From assembly GCA_949502235.1 (NCBI GenBank), contig CATBDC010000001.1:96786-160785 (forward strand): a stretch of 64,000 nt of DNA, in the 5' to 3' direction. The notes beneath the pieces were generated by a model, which ran no database searches, had not been told where the DNA came from, and saw nothing but the letters and a program-made list of their open reading frames with translations. The DNA comes from an uncultured Lachnospiraceae bacterium. Lineage in GTDB: Bacteria > Bacillota > Clostridia > Lachnospirales > Lachnospiraceae. Both the position numbers and the translations under genes were made by a program. The stretch's first letter is position 1, and each line of letters starts with the position of its first letter. Below are positions 43,086 to 51,955 of the stretch, one piece after another.

Positions 43086-44120
43086 ATGAAACCATTTTCC
43101 AATCTGGAGCTGGCTTCCTTCTGCGGACAGACCGCACTAATCCTGAAATCAGGTATTTCTTCTATGGAAGGACTTACAATTATGCTGGAGGATGCTGCTT
43201 CTTCTGATGAAAAATCCATACTTGAGGCTCTTCTTGCCGATATGCAGGAGACAGGCAGCCTTTATCATGCGCTGGAATCACTAAACATCTACCCGCCCTA
43301 TATGCTTCACATGGTTCAGATAGGAGAAGAAACGGGTACGCTTGACGAGGTTATGCAGTCTCTTCAAAACCATTATGAAAGAGAAGATTCTATTAATAAA
43401 AGCATCCGTAATTCCATTACATATCCTATGATCATGACCGGCATGATGGCTGTTGTGATTGTAGTTCTTCTTGTAAAGGTTATGCCGATTTTTAACCAGG
43501 TATTTATTCAGCTTGGTACGGAAATGACCGGGTTTTCCCGGATGCTTATGAATATCGGAACAGCCATTAACCGGTATTCTGCTGTATTTGTTCTCATTCT
43601 TGCAGCGGCAGCAGGCTTTATCTTTTACGGCACCCGCACTGCTTCCGGAAGAAATGTATTTCGGAATCTGGGATATAAGCTTAAATTTACCAGGGCTATT
43701 TATGAGGAAATCGCTGCCTGCAGATTCGCAAGCGGTATGGCTCTTACACTTAGCAGCGGACTGAACCCTGAAAGAAGCATGGAGCTTGTCAACTCTTTGA
43801 ATGATGACCCTGTTTTCCAGAAAAAAATCGACCAGTGCCAGAGCGAGGTTGATGAGGGGAATGACCTTTCAAAAGCCCTCTTTACCTCCGGTATGTTTAC
43901 CGGAGTCTATGCCCGGATGGCGTCCATTGGCTCTAAAACAGGCGCTATGGATCAGGTCATGGAACAGATCGCGGAATTATATCAGGATGATATCGATACA
44001 CGCATGAACAATATTCTGGCTGTATTAGAGCCCACGCTGGTTATATTTCTGTCACTGATTGTAGGAGTCATTCTCTTGTCGGTTATGCTTCCTCTTATGG
44101 GCATTATGTCCAGTATATAA
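43086..44120 (+). CDS. Type II secretion/type IV pilus inner-membrane platform protein (PilC/GspF)
   Basis: 344 residues with two T2SSF domains. Characteristic stretches are FCGQTALILKSGISSMEGLTI near the N-terminus, MVQIGEETGTLDEVMQSLQ, and the repeat of that motif ARMASIGSKTGAMDQVMEQI, plus three hydrophobic segments (around 115-140, 165-185 and 320-340). In type IV filament machines this protein couples the ATPase to pilin assembly. GAGGAGG precedes the ATG. It is the only platform gene in the cluster. Confidence 0.9.
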   Translation: MKPFSNLELASFCGQTALILKSGISSMEGLTIMLEDAASSDEKSILEALLADMQETGSLYHALESLNIYPPYMLHMVQIGEETGTLDEVMQSLQNHYEREDSINKSIRNSITYPMIMTGMMAVVIVVLLVKVMPIFNQVFIQLGTEMTGFSRMLMNIGTAINRYSAVFVLILAAAAGFIFYGTRTASGRNVFRNLGYKLKFTRAIYEEIAACRFASGMALTLSSGLNPERSMELVNSLNDDPVFQKKIDQCQSEVDEGNDLSKALFTSGMFTGVYARMASIGSKTGAMDQVMEQIAELYQDDIDTRMNNILAVLEPTLVIFLSLIVGVILLSVMLPLMGIMSSI

Positions 44121-44146
44121 GCAAATAATTTTAAGGAGCTTTTAAA

Positions 44147-44479
44147 ATGAATCGTTTTGGATACAAGAAACAGGCGCTTAAGCCATCGGGATTCTTACTC
44201 TCCGTGTGCATTTTTTTACTGATTCTCTTTTTGTTTGTACAGGGAATTTCCTCTCTGTCCGTGAGCACGAAAAAACGCCAGAAGGAGAGCCTTGAAAATG
44301 CCATTATGCGCAATATCACCTACTGCTATACGGTTGAAGGGACATACCCTGAAAGTCTGGCTTATCTTAAGGAGAACTATGGTCTTACCTATAATGAGGA
44401 TTTGTTTTTTGTAGATTATCGTGTTTCCGGTTCTAATATTCTTCCGGATGTGACGATTATTGAAAGGGAGGGTAAATAA
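44147..44479 (+). CDS. Small pilin-like membrane protein
   Basis: 110 residues: basic N-terminus, Gly-Phe followed by SVCIFLLILFLFVQGI, then a soluble domain with YCYTVEGTYPESLAYLKENY. The architecture resembles a type IV pilin N-terminal helix, but Glu5 is absent, so prepilin peptidase processing is uncertain. Located between the platform protein and the DUF4860 protein; the next gene's ATG overlaps its stop codon (TAATG). Confidence 0.6.
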   Translation: MNRFGYKKQALKPSGFLLSVCIFLLILFLFVQGISSLSVSTKKRQKESLENAIMRNITYCYTVEGTYPESLAYLKENYGLTYNEDLFFVDYRVSGSNILPDVTIIEREGK

Positions 44480-44961
44480 TGCGGTTTCGTACAAAACGCA
44501 GGCACATGATAGACTTTTTGTTTCCGGTAGCGCTTTTCTTTGTATTTGCCCTTTCCGCACTTACGGTTCTTCTTCTTGCTGCCAGGATATATCAGTCTAC
44601 TACGGAAAATTCGTCCCTGAATTATACGTCAAGGACTGGTCTTTCCTACATAAGCGAAAAAATACACCAAAATGATCTGGGGGGACAGGTTACCATCGGA
44701 AGCCTCGATGGATGTGAAGCGCTGATTATGGAACAGACGGCAGGTGAGGACATCTACTATACATATATTTACGCAGATGACAAGGAGCTTAAAGAGCTTT
44801 TTATTAAGGACGGCGCGCCGGCGAAGGCTTCTTCCGGGCGGACAATTCTGGAAATTCAGAATTTTTCAATGGAGCAGATAGGGGACAATCTGTTAAGGTT
44901 TTCCTGTACTGATAAGAAAAATCAGACAGCTTCTACCATAGTAGGTATAAGAAGTATATAA
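44479..44961 (+). CDS. DUF4860 domain protein
   Basis: 160 residues: an N-terminal hydrophobic helix (MIDFLFPVALFFVFALSALT) and an outer domain with SRTGLSYISEKIHQND, ALIMEQTAGEDIYYTYIYAD and IQNFSMEQIGDNLLRFSCTD, which I recognise as DUF4860, seen in Lachnospiraceae filament clusters. Pilin-like topology suggests a minor pilin. Translation is coupled with the gene before it. Confidence 0.72.
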   Translation: MRFRTKRRHMIDFLFPVALFFVFALSALTVLLLAARIYQSTTENSSLNYTSRTGLSYISEKIHQNDLGGQVTIGSLDGCEALIMEQTAGEDIYYTYIYADDKELKELFIKDGAPAKASSGRTILEIQNFSMEQIGDNLLRFSCTDKKNQTASTIVGIRSI

Positions 44962-44993
44962 ATTTATTAACTAAGAAAGGATAGAATTTCTCC

Positions 44994-45476
44994 ATGGTAC
45001 GTAGAAACAGAGCAAGATCATCAAGCCTTTTTTTGATGGAGCTGATAATTGCAATTCTTTTTTTCTCGGCTTCCAGTGCTGTTTGTGTGCAGTTTTTTGT
45101 GAAATCCCACCTGATGAGTAATGATTCTAATGCTTTGAATCACGCGGTAAATGAATGTGCAGGCGCCGCGGAGATTATTGATACAGCAGACAGTATAGAA
45201 GACAGCGTGAATATGATGAAAAGACTGTATCCCAATGGAAGTTATCCTGAAGTACAGACTGATATGAAAGCTGCAGATATTGAAATCTACTATAATGACA
45301 GCTTTGAGGCATGTATCAGCCAGGACGCCGCATTTATCCTGACGCTGCACATGGAGCTTAACGGCCAGATGGTTACGGCAGATATGCAGATGAGCTCTTC
45401 TGATTCCGGGGCTAACATATATGAGCTTCCGGCAAAGCACCATATAGCAAGGAGGACCGGTTATGAAGAAAGATAA
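44994..45476 (+). CDS. Type IV pilin-like protein
   Basis: 160 residues. The N-terminus RARSSSLFLMELIIAILFFS has the pilin pattern: a basic leader, then a hydrophobic helix with a Glu about five residues in. The remainder is a small globular domain (AAEIIDTADSIEDSVNMMKR, ILTLHMELNGQMVTADMQM). It is the best candidate in the cluster for a processed minor pilin. No prepilin peptidase is encoded nearby. Its last 14 bases overlap the next gene. Confidence 0.68.
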   Translation: MVRRNRARSSSLFLMELIIAILFFSASSAVCVQFFVKSHLMSNDSNALNHAVNECAGAAEIIDTADSIEDSVNMMKRLYPNGSYPEVQTDMKAADIEIYYNDSFEACISQDAAFILTLHMELNGQMVTADMQMSSSDSGANIYELPAKHHIARRTGYEER

Positions 45477-45972
45477 AGAACAATCTTCTTTTGTAAATAT
45501 TGGCTCTTCCTCTCTGTTGATTGTATTTCTGGTATTGTGCCTTGCCACATTTGCCATACTTTCCTTGTCGAGTGCCAAAAGTGACTATACCTTAAGTGAA
45601 AGACTTGCAGAGCACAAAAGCCAGTACTATGAGGCCAGTGCAAAAGCAGAAGCTGTCTTAGATGAAATTGACAGGGTCCTTGAAGAAACAGCCTCAAAAA
45701 AGATGAGCTTTTCGCGCTACAAAAAAGCCATAACAGAGGAATTTAACGATACCATGATTGGGGAAGCAGCTGTTTCCTGCAGTATGCAGGAGGATGAGCT
45801 TATGATTGCCTATCAGATTCCCGCAGGAGAAAAACAGGCGCTTCATGTGGAGCTTATAGTTACTGATTATGAAAAGCACGAAAATTATTATGAAATACAG
45901 AAATGGCAAATCAACTCTACCGGCACATGGAATGGGGATAACAGCCTGAAGCTTATGCCGATGGGAGAGTAA
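45463..45972 (+). CDS. Membrane-anchored protein of the filament cluster
   Basis: 169 residues: IGSSSLLIVFLVLCLATFAI membrane helix, then a helical segment (YTLSERLAEHKSQYYEASAK) and a short beta domain. Similar proteins occur in related Lachnospiraceae clusters next to DUF4860 genes; I know no function. AAGGAGG precedes the ATG, and the start lies inside the end of the preceding gene. Confidence 0.65.
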   Translation: MKKDKEQSSFVNIGSSSLLIVFLVLCLATFAILSLSSAKSDYTLSERLAEHKSQYYEASAKAEAVLDEIDRVLEETASKKMSFSRYKKAITEEFNDTMIGEAAVSCSMQEDELMIAYQIPAGEKQALHVELIVTDYEKHENYYEIQKWQINSTGTWNGDNSLKLMPMGE

Positions 45973-46001
45973 AGAGTAATAAATAAAGGAGTTCATAAAA
46001 T

Positions 46002-47057
46002 ATGAATTTAAAAGAAATTTTAGACCAGGCGATTAAAGAGCAGGCATCCGATGTGTTTATCGTAGCCGGACTTCCTGTATCCTTTCGGAAAAACGGCGTT
46101 ATCTGCCAGGTCAGTGATACAAAGCTGCTTCCAAAGGATACGTCAGAATTATTGATGGATATATATGAACAGGCCGGACAGCGTGATATTAGTATTTTAA
46201 CGGAAGAGGGAGATGACGACTTCTCCTTCGCTATTCCGGGACTGTCACGTTTCCGTGTCAGCGCTTACAAGCAGAGAGGCGCCCTATCTGCTGTTATCAG
46301 AATCATTACCTTCACCCTTCCGGATTTTGATGAATTAGGGCTTCCGGAACACATCATCCATTTAGGAGACGGCGGCAAGGGCATGATTCTCGTTACCGGG
46401 CCGGCAGGAAGCGGCAAATCTACCACCCTGGCCTGCATTATTAACCAGATAAACAAAAGCCAGCACAAGCACATTATAACACTTGAGGATCCGCTGGAAT
46501 ATCTCCACCGGCATGAGCAGAGCATCGTAAGCCAGCGGGAGATAAATGTAGACACAGAAAATTACGTAACCGCACTGCGCGCCGCACTGCGCCAAAGCCC
46601 GGACGTCATACTTCTGGGAGAAATGCGTGACTACGAGACAATTACCGTTGCCATGACAGCCGCGGAGACAGGACATCTTCTTTTGTCCACCCTCCACACA
46701 ATCGGCGCCGCAAATACCATTGACCGTATCATTGACGTATTCCCGGCCAACCAGCAGCGCCAGATAGGCATACAGCTTTCCATGGCATTAACCGCAGTCG
46801 TATCCCAGCAGCTTGTGCCCACCGTAGATGGAAAAGTCACTCCCGCTCTGGAGATTATGACCGTAACACCCGCTATCCGTAATATGATACGAGATAATAA
46901 GGTACACCAGATTGACGGAATTATATATTCTTCCATGAAGGAGGATATGATATCTATGGACGGAAGTCTTTTAAATCTGTATAAACAAGGAAGAATTGCA
47001 AAGGACACTGCCTTAAAATACGCCACTAACCCCGATATGCTGGGGAAGAAATTGTAA
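46002..47057 (+). CDS. pilT: PilT-type secretion/retraction ATPase
   Basis: 351 residues. Walker A GPAGSGKST (133-141), the Asp box HIITLEDPLEY, Walker B LLGEMRDYETI and the His box TGHLLLSTLHT are complete. The C-terminal TPAIRNMIRD corresponds to the AIRNLIRE motif of retraction ATPases, and length matches PilT rather than PilB. It is the only ATPase in the cluster, so it may power both extension and retraction. Ribosome site AAAGGAG is nine bases upstream. Confidence 0.9.
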   Translation: MNLKEILDQAIKEQASDVFIVAGLPVSFRKNGVICQVSDTKLLPKDTSELLMDIYEQAGQRDISILTEEGDDDFSFAIPGLSRFRVSAYKQRGALSAVIRIITFTLPDFDELGLPEHIIHLGDGGKGMILVTGPAGSGKSTTLACIINQINKSQHKHIITLEDPLEYLHRHEQSIVSQREINVDTENYVTALRAALRQSPDVILLGEMRDYETITVAMTAAETGHLLLSTLHTIGAANTIDRIIDVFPANQQRQIGIQLSMALTAVVSQQLVPTVDGKVTPALEIMTVTPAIRNMIRDNKVHQIDGIIYSSMKEDMISMDGSLLNLYKQGRIAKDTALKYATNPDMLGKKL

Positions 47058-47073
47058 TTGGGGACAGGGTAAA

Positions 47074-48441
47074 ATGAAAAAAAAGAGACAACTGGATATG
47101 CTGCACGGCCCCATCTGGAATAAAATCCCACAGTTTGCCCTGCCGGTAGCAGCAACCGCTATTCTGGGACAGCTTTTTAACGCGGCGGATATTGCGGTGG
47201 TTGGGAATTTCACCGGGGAACTGCGCACCGTATCGGTAGCTGCCGTCAGCACCAACAGCTCTATTATCGGCCTGGTTGTCAATCTGTTCATCGGTATTTC
47301 ACTGGGAGCAAATGTAACGATTGCCCACGCCATCGGGCAGGGCAGCGATAAGGGAGTCAGCAAGGCCGTTCACACAGCCATCGTCATGGCAGTGCTGGGC
47401 GGCATGTTCGCTGCCGTCCTGGGCGAGCTGCTTGCCGCGCCGCTTCTGGGGCAGCTTCATACGCCAGAGGATGTGTTTCCGATGGCGCTTATGTATCTGC
47501 GAATCTATTTCGCAGGGCTTCCGGTCATCCTCCTCTATAATTTTGAGGCGGCAATTTTCCGCAGTATTGGGGAAACCAGGCTTCCGCTGATTGCACTGAC
47601 ATCATCCGGCATTTTAAATGTACTGCTGAACCTGTTTTTCGTGGCAGTCCTTCATAGGACAGTAGATGGTGTGGCCATGGCCACGGTTATTTCCAATGCA
47701 GTCAGCGCCGCGATTCTGTACCGCTGCCTCCGCCGCACAGAGAAGGCGATCCACGTAGAACCAAAGGAGCTGCGCATTGACATGGACAGTATGAAGCGGA
47801 TCCTGCGTATCGGCGTGCCTGCCGGGATGCAGAGCGCGGTATTCTCTGTGGCGAATATTATCATCCAGTCCGCAATCAACAGCCTGGGAACTGTCATCAT
47901 GGCGGCCTCCGGGGCGGCATTCAATATTGAGATCATCACCTACGATATCCTCAATTCCTTCAGCCAGGCCTGTACCACCTTTGTCGGCCAGAACTTCGGC
48001 GCGAAAGAGATTCAGCGCTGCAGGAAAGCACTGGCGCTGTGCCTTGCGGAAGGCATGGCAGCCCTGCTTTTGGCCATTGCAGTGATTCTTTCCTTCGGCA
48101 GGCCGCTGTTAGCCATTTTCAACAACGACCCACAGGTAATTGAGGCGGGCTATATCCGCCTGGTAACACTGATGACAGCGCATATATTCAGCCTGTGCTA
48201 TGAGGTTCTGTCTGGCTATCTGCGCGGCTTCGGCATCTCACTGCTGCCCGCTGTTCTGACAATGCTTGGCGTATGCGGTGTGCGCTTAAGCTGGATTTAC
48301 TGGGTATTTCCCAAAAGCCCGGATTTTCAGACCATCATGACGGTATTTCCTATTAGTCTCGCTGTCACGGCTCTGCTGATGCTGACGGCAGTGCTTTGTT
48401 GCCGCCCATCCCGGAGATTTGGGAATGTAGTTGGAAAATAA
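47074..48441 (+). CDS. MATE family multidrug efflux transporter
   Basis: 455 residues with 12 hydrophobic segments in two halves (AATAILGQLFNAADIAVVG, FINA-like repeats, YDILNSFSQACTTFVGQNFG). MATE proteins export cationic drugs by sodium or proton antiport; the substrate is unknown. The ATG lies inside a GGGGACAGGG repeat unit 16 bases after the pilT stop, and the repeat's purine run is the only ribosome-site candidate. Base composition is more GC-rich than its neighbours, possibly marking transfer. Confidence 0.9.
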   Translation: MKKKRQLDMLHGPIWNKIPQFALPVAATAILGQLFNAADIAVVGNFTGELRTVSVAAVSTNSSIIGLVVNLFIGISLGANVTIAHAIGQGSDKGVSKAVHTAIVMAVLGGMFAAVLGELLAAPLLGQLHTPEDVFPMALMYLRIYFAGLPVILLYNFEAAIFRSIGETRLPLIALTSSGILNVLLNLFFVAVLHRTVDGVAMATVISNAVSAAILYRCLRRTEKAIHVEPKELRIDMDSMKRILRIGVPAGMQSAVFSVANIIIQSAINSLGTVIMAASGAAFNIEIITYDILNSFSQACTTFVGQNFGAKEIQRCRKALALCLAEGMAALLLAIAVILSFGRPLLAIFNNDPQVIEAGYIRLVTLMTAHIFSLCYEVLSGYLRGFGISLLPAVLTMLGVCGVRLSWIYWVFPKSPDFQTIMTVFPISLAVTALLMLTAVLCCRPSRRFGNVVGK

Positions 48442-48470
48442 GTAGGGTTTTCCTGTTTATCTTCGTCCTT

Positions 48471-48517
48471 CCTGTAAAAATGAGACTGAAAATAGTAATA
48501 CATCTCATTTTTACAGG
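48471..48517. repeat. Perfect 15-bp inverted repeat upstream of the AAA remnant
   Basis: CCTGTAAAAATGAGA and TCTCATTTTTACAGG, loop 17 bases, 18 bases before the AAA-remnant ATG. It may be an operator or a terminator of the MATE gene lacking a clear T-tract. Confidence 0.7.
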
Positions 48518-48535
48518 AAAGGGGGCATACTTTGC

Positions 48536-48775
48536 ATGAGAAAACGGTTCAACATCACAGGACTTTGTATTCCATTCAAGCATTATATGGTTAACCTAAG
48601 TGAGCGGCTGGAAGAAATTCGTAAGATAGTTGACAAAGGTCTCTATTTTTCAATAAACCACGAAAGACAGTTCGGCAAAACTACCATATTGCACGCCCTC
48701 ACAAGAACCCTGTCAGCTCTGTATCTTGTCGTACATCTGGACTTTCAAATACTGGGCAGCGCCCAGTTTATATAG
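48536..48775 (+). pseudogene. N-terminal fragment of an AAA-ATPase-like (DUF1703-associated) protein
   Basis: The 79-residue frame MRKRFNITGLCIPFKHYMVN... contains a P-loop-like RQFGKTTILHALTR, typical of the start of AAA-ATPase_like proteins with a C-terminal PD-(D/E)XK domain, which are normally over 500 residues. The frame breaks after FQILGSAQFI and the following frame (to about 48956) lacks family motifs. It is a truncated remnant. Such genes are often multicopy and decayed in gut Clostridia and Bacteroides. Confidence 0.7.
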
Positions 48776-49053
48776 TAACTTCTTTCACCGACTTGATTTA
48801 ATTCAAACATTCCAAATCCTCTCATTCCTTCCTTACCATATCGAGATTAAAAGACTAGAAATACCAACATATCGAAAAATTGGTCTTGCCATGTTGGATA
48901 AAAAGAGAATTTCTGTAACCACAAAAGAATTTTTAAAATATCTGGACATGTTATGAATGACTGTTTTCTCTCATATTCACTATTGCAATACAAACAAGCG
49001 TTCTCAAACCAATTCTCTTGCAAAATAAAGTTTTAAGCATAAAGGGGGTTATC

Positions 49054-49137
49054 ATGAACACGTTAGAAATTCTGACATTACTTCTGGCGATATTTGCAGC
49101 ATTAACTTACATAGATAATAACAACAACCGTAAATAG
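49054..49137 (+). CDS. Putative holin-like toxin peptide (type I toxin type)
   Basis: A 27-residue peptide, MNTLEILTLLLAIFAALTYI then DNNNNRK: one hydrophobic helix and a short polar basic tail, the layout of the Hol_Tox family of small putative toxins in Bacillota. AAAGGGGGT lies six bases before the ATG and a hairpin terminator follows. Type I toxins are usually silenced by an antisense RNA; I could not identify a convincing antisense promoter in the 215 bases downstream (49138-49352), which contain nothing else recognisable. Confidence 0.6.
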   Translation: MNTLEILTLLLAIFAALTYIDNNNNRK

Positions 49138-49144
49138 GCAGAAA

Positions 49145-49177
49145 AAGCTATCCTCTACCGCAAATAGGGGATAGCTT
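49145..49177 (+). terminator. Hairpin terminator after the toxin-like peptide
   Basis: AAGCTATCC and GGATAGCTT arms around a 15-base loop, followed by a modest T-rich stretch (TTGTGTAACTT). Confidence 0.5.
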
Positions 49178-49352
49178 GTGTAACTTGTAAACCATTTTGC
49201 ATAAGTTTCCGTGTGGGGTAATAAGGACATGCCAATATCTCCGGGAGTCTGGACCATTCTTCCAGAACACACGCGAGTTTAAGTTTGGAAATCAAAGTCA
49301 TTAGGATAGCCACACCCTGCGGTCACTTATTGAATAGCCTTTTATTGAATTT

Positions 49353-51791
49353 TTAATTTGACAATCTTTGAATCATTTTAAGTATCCGCCCCGCACTGCA
49401 CCGTATCATTTCTTCCGATAATTTTCCTTGTTCATAGGCCTCACGGATATTTGCAGCATCTTTCTGATTTCCGGGCATAATGATATCATTTCCAGCAGCA
49501 ACGCATTGCCATGGCACACTTCCATTTTCTGGAACAGTTGTATTCCAATCAGACATAATTACGCCTTCAAATCCCCATTCTTCACGTGCAATTATCGTAC
49601 AAAGCTCTCTACTATTAGCCGCATGAACACCATTGATTAAATTATAAGAAGACATCATAGCAATCGGCTTACCTTTCTTTACTGCAATTTCAAATCCACG
49701 CAGATAAATCTCTCTGAGAGCCCGCTCAGAAACACAAACATCCACCCCCATTCTATTATCCTCCTGATTATTGCAGACAAAATGTTTGATTGTTACACCA
49801 CATCCTCTGTGACTCTGTACCCCATCCGTCACAGATGCTGCCATGACCCCTGACAGAAAAGGATCTTCCGAATAATATTCAAAATTACGTCCGCATAATG
49901 GATTCCTGTGAATGTTCATACCGGGCGCTAACCACAGATCAACATGGAATTCTTCCATCTCTACGGCAACAGCCTCTCCAAATTCCCGCATCAAACCTGT
50001 GTCCCATGACTGCGCCAATGCTGTTCCTACCGGAAATGCAGTACAATATTGATAATAAGTATCTGCATTTTCATGATGTTTTGTTTCTTCCAAAAAACCA
50101 TTCTCTAAAGATCCTAAAACACCGGCGCCATATACGGAATTCGTATCACAATCTACTTCATAGCTCTGCCTTAAACGAAGCCCTGCCGGACCATCCGCCA
50201 TAATCAAAGAACGTATGCCATACTTTTCTTCCAGTGTTTCTGTTGTTTCTCCGGCAGAACCAGGCACTCGAATTCCGGCCGATCCAAGAGTGCTGGCGCC
50301 CTGAGTAATATTTCCATACAAGAGTGGTATCAGTTCTGTAACAGGCTGTTCTTTTGCAAAAGTTATCTGGTATGTATTATTCTTTTCTTCCTGCGGTATA
50401 AATGAAGAAATCGGAATCTTTTGTTCCTCTGTCTTCTTAAGCCATTCCCCAGCTCTATTCTTGGCAAATTTAGCTATGCCAAGTTCTTCAACAGATTCTT
50501 TTGGGGAACAAACTCCCTTTGTATGTTCTAATATCGTCTGCTGATGAACAGTAAACAATTCTGCAAGCTGCAATGACGCGGAATGATTCCCAATCCATAT
50601 ACCATATGTTCCGGCTTCCATGAACCATGCATGCAGCTGTTCCGAAAAACTGGCAAGATTTGACTGGTCAATAGATATCACAAGTTTTTGTTTTTCCTGC
50701 GGCTTTAAAGTGTTTGTCTTTGCAAACCCAACTAACCTTTGATATTCTTTTGCACAAGTTGTCTGCGGTAATGTCACATATACTTGTACGACTTCTCGTC
50801 CGGAATATGATTTTCCAGTATTTGTCACAGAAACCATGATATCCATACCTCTCGCTGTTCTCTGAAGCCCTTCATATCTTATAGAAAAATCCGTATAGGA
50901 CAGGCCAAAACCAAATGGAAACAATGGCTGTATACCGAAGCTGTCAAAATACCGATATCCAACATAAATTCCTTCCCTGTATTTCTCCGTTTCTAAATTT
51001 CCATTCAAATAACCAAAACTGTCTGCCGAAGGATAATCTTCATAATGCTTTGCCCAAGTGGCAGTCAATCTGCCTCCTGGCGCTGCGCGGCCAAGCAAAA
51101 CATCCGCAACTGCATGACCTCCTTCTTGCCCGGGAAGGGAAATATTTAAAACCGCTTTAATATTTCCGGCTTCTTGTAAAACATCGGTTAGCTCTATCGG
51201 TGATCCGACATTTAAGAGTAGTATAATCGGTATATCTGTCTGATCCAGATATAAAATATCTTCCCGCTCTTTTTTACTTAAATAATAGTCTCCTTCTATC
51301 TTCCGGCGGTCTTTACCCTCTCCAGCAATACGGCTGATCACATATACTGCTGCTGAAGCATCTTCTAAATCTTTTAACATAATTTTTCGTCCGTCCGGCA
51401 TAGAAAATGGATTAGCTGAATAAGCGTCAAATGGATTTTCTACATGCCTGGCATCTTCTAAAACTCTTTCCTTCCATGCAGTTCTGGCCGCTTCGTAACG
51501 ATTCTTATAATCTGCAATCCAGTCTTCGCTTGTAATCACTGCGCCTGCCGTCTTTAAACCTCTATATATTGATATATTCTCTCGATTATTAACATCGCCT
51601 GAACCGATTCCACCCTTAACCGTACAGACAGCGCCTCCGCCAAACAATGCAATGGACATTGGAACCTCAAGCGGAAGCAAATTTTCATTTTTTAATAAAA
51701 CCATACCTTCGGCTGACGCTTTTCTTGCTAATCTTGCATGATCAAGCTCCCGTTTGGAAAGCTTTGTTTTCAGTGTACCGCTATAATTCAT
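49353..51791 (-). CDS. GH3 beta-glucosidase with permuted domain order
   Basis: 812 residues. The usual C-terminal GH3 alpha/beta domain comes first (ASAEGMVLLKNENLLPL at 20-37, FPFGFGLSYTDFSI), then a fibronectin-III-like domain, and the (beta/alpha)8 catalytic domain comes last, with MADGPAGLR, APGMNIHRNPLCGRNFEYYS and nucleophile Asp in FEGVIMSDW. This permuted order is known from Ruminococcus-type GH3 enzymes. There is no signal peptide, so it hydrolyses imported beta-glucosides in the cytoplasm. It is downstream of the ABC transporter genes on the same strand. Confidence 0.9.
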   Translation of the reverse strand: MNYSGTLKTKLSKRELDHARLARKASAEGMVLLKNENLLPLEVPMSIALFGGGAVCTVKGGIGSGDVNNRENISIYRGLKTAGAVITSEDWIADYKNRYEAARTAWKERVLEDARHVENPFDAYSANPFSMPDGRKIMLKDLEDASAAVYVISRIAGEGKDRRKIEGDYYLSKKEREDILYLDQTDIPIILLLNVGSPIELTDVLQEAGNIKAVLNISLPGQEGGHAVADVLLGRAAPGGRLTATWAKHYEDYPSADSFGYLNGNLETEKYREGIYVGYRYFDSFGIQPLFPFGFGLSYTDFSIRYEGLQRTARGMDIMVSVTNTGKSYSGREVVQVYVTLPQTTCAKEYQRLVGFAKTNTLKPQEKQKLVISIDQSNLASFSEQLHAWFMEAGTYGIWIGNHSASLQLAELFTVHQQTILEHTKGVCSPKESVEELGIAKFAKNRAGEWLKKTEEQKIPISSFIPQEEKNNTYQITFAKEQPVTELIPLLYGNITQGASTLGSAGIRVPGSAGETTETLEEKYGIRSLIMADGPAGLRLRQSYEVDCDTNSVYGAGVLGSLENGFLEETKHHENADTYYQYCTAFPVGTALAQSWDTGLMREFGEAVAVEMEEFHVDLWLAPGMNIHRNPLCGRNFEYYSEDPFLSGVMAASVTDGVQSHRGCGVTIKHFVCNNQEDNRMGVDVCVSERALREIYLRGFEIAVKKGKPIAMMSSYNLINGVHAANSRELCTIIAREEWGFEGVIMSDWNTTVPENGSVPWQCVAAGNDIIMPGNQKDAANIREAYEQGKLSEEMIRCSAGRILKMIQRLSN

Positions 51792-51955
51792 AATTTTTAC
51801 TTTTATCCTCCTTTTAATATGCATTCCTTTATGCAACCATAAAATTTACTATTACGCTTCAAAATTGAAAAGTAATATAAAAAGAAAGACTGCCACAGTC
51901 AGCTTTTCGTAATTCAAAATGCTTACATATAGCAGTCGTTTTAAAACCTGTTTTA

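Noticed and set aside
48726..48956. Second frame after the AAA-ATPase fragment as a separate gene
   Set aside because: No ribosome site and no recognisable family motif; most likely decayed sequence.
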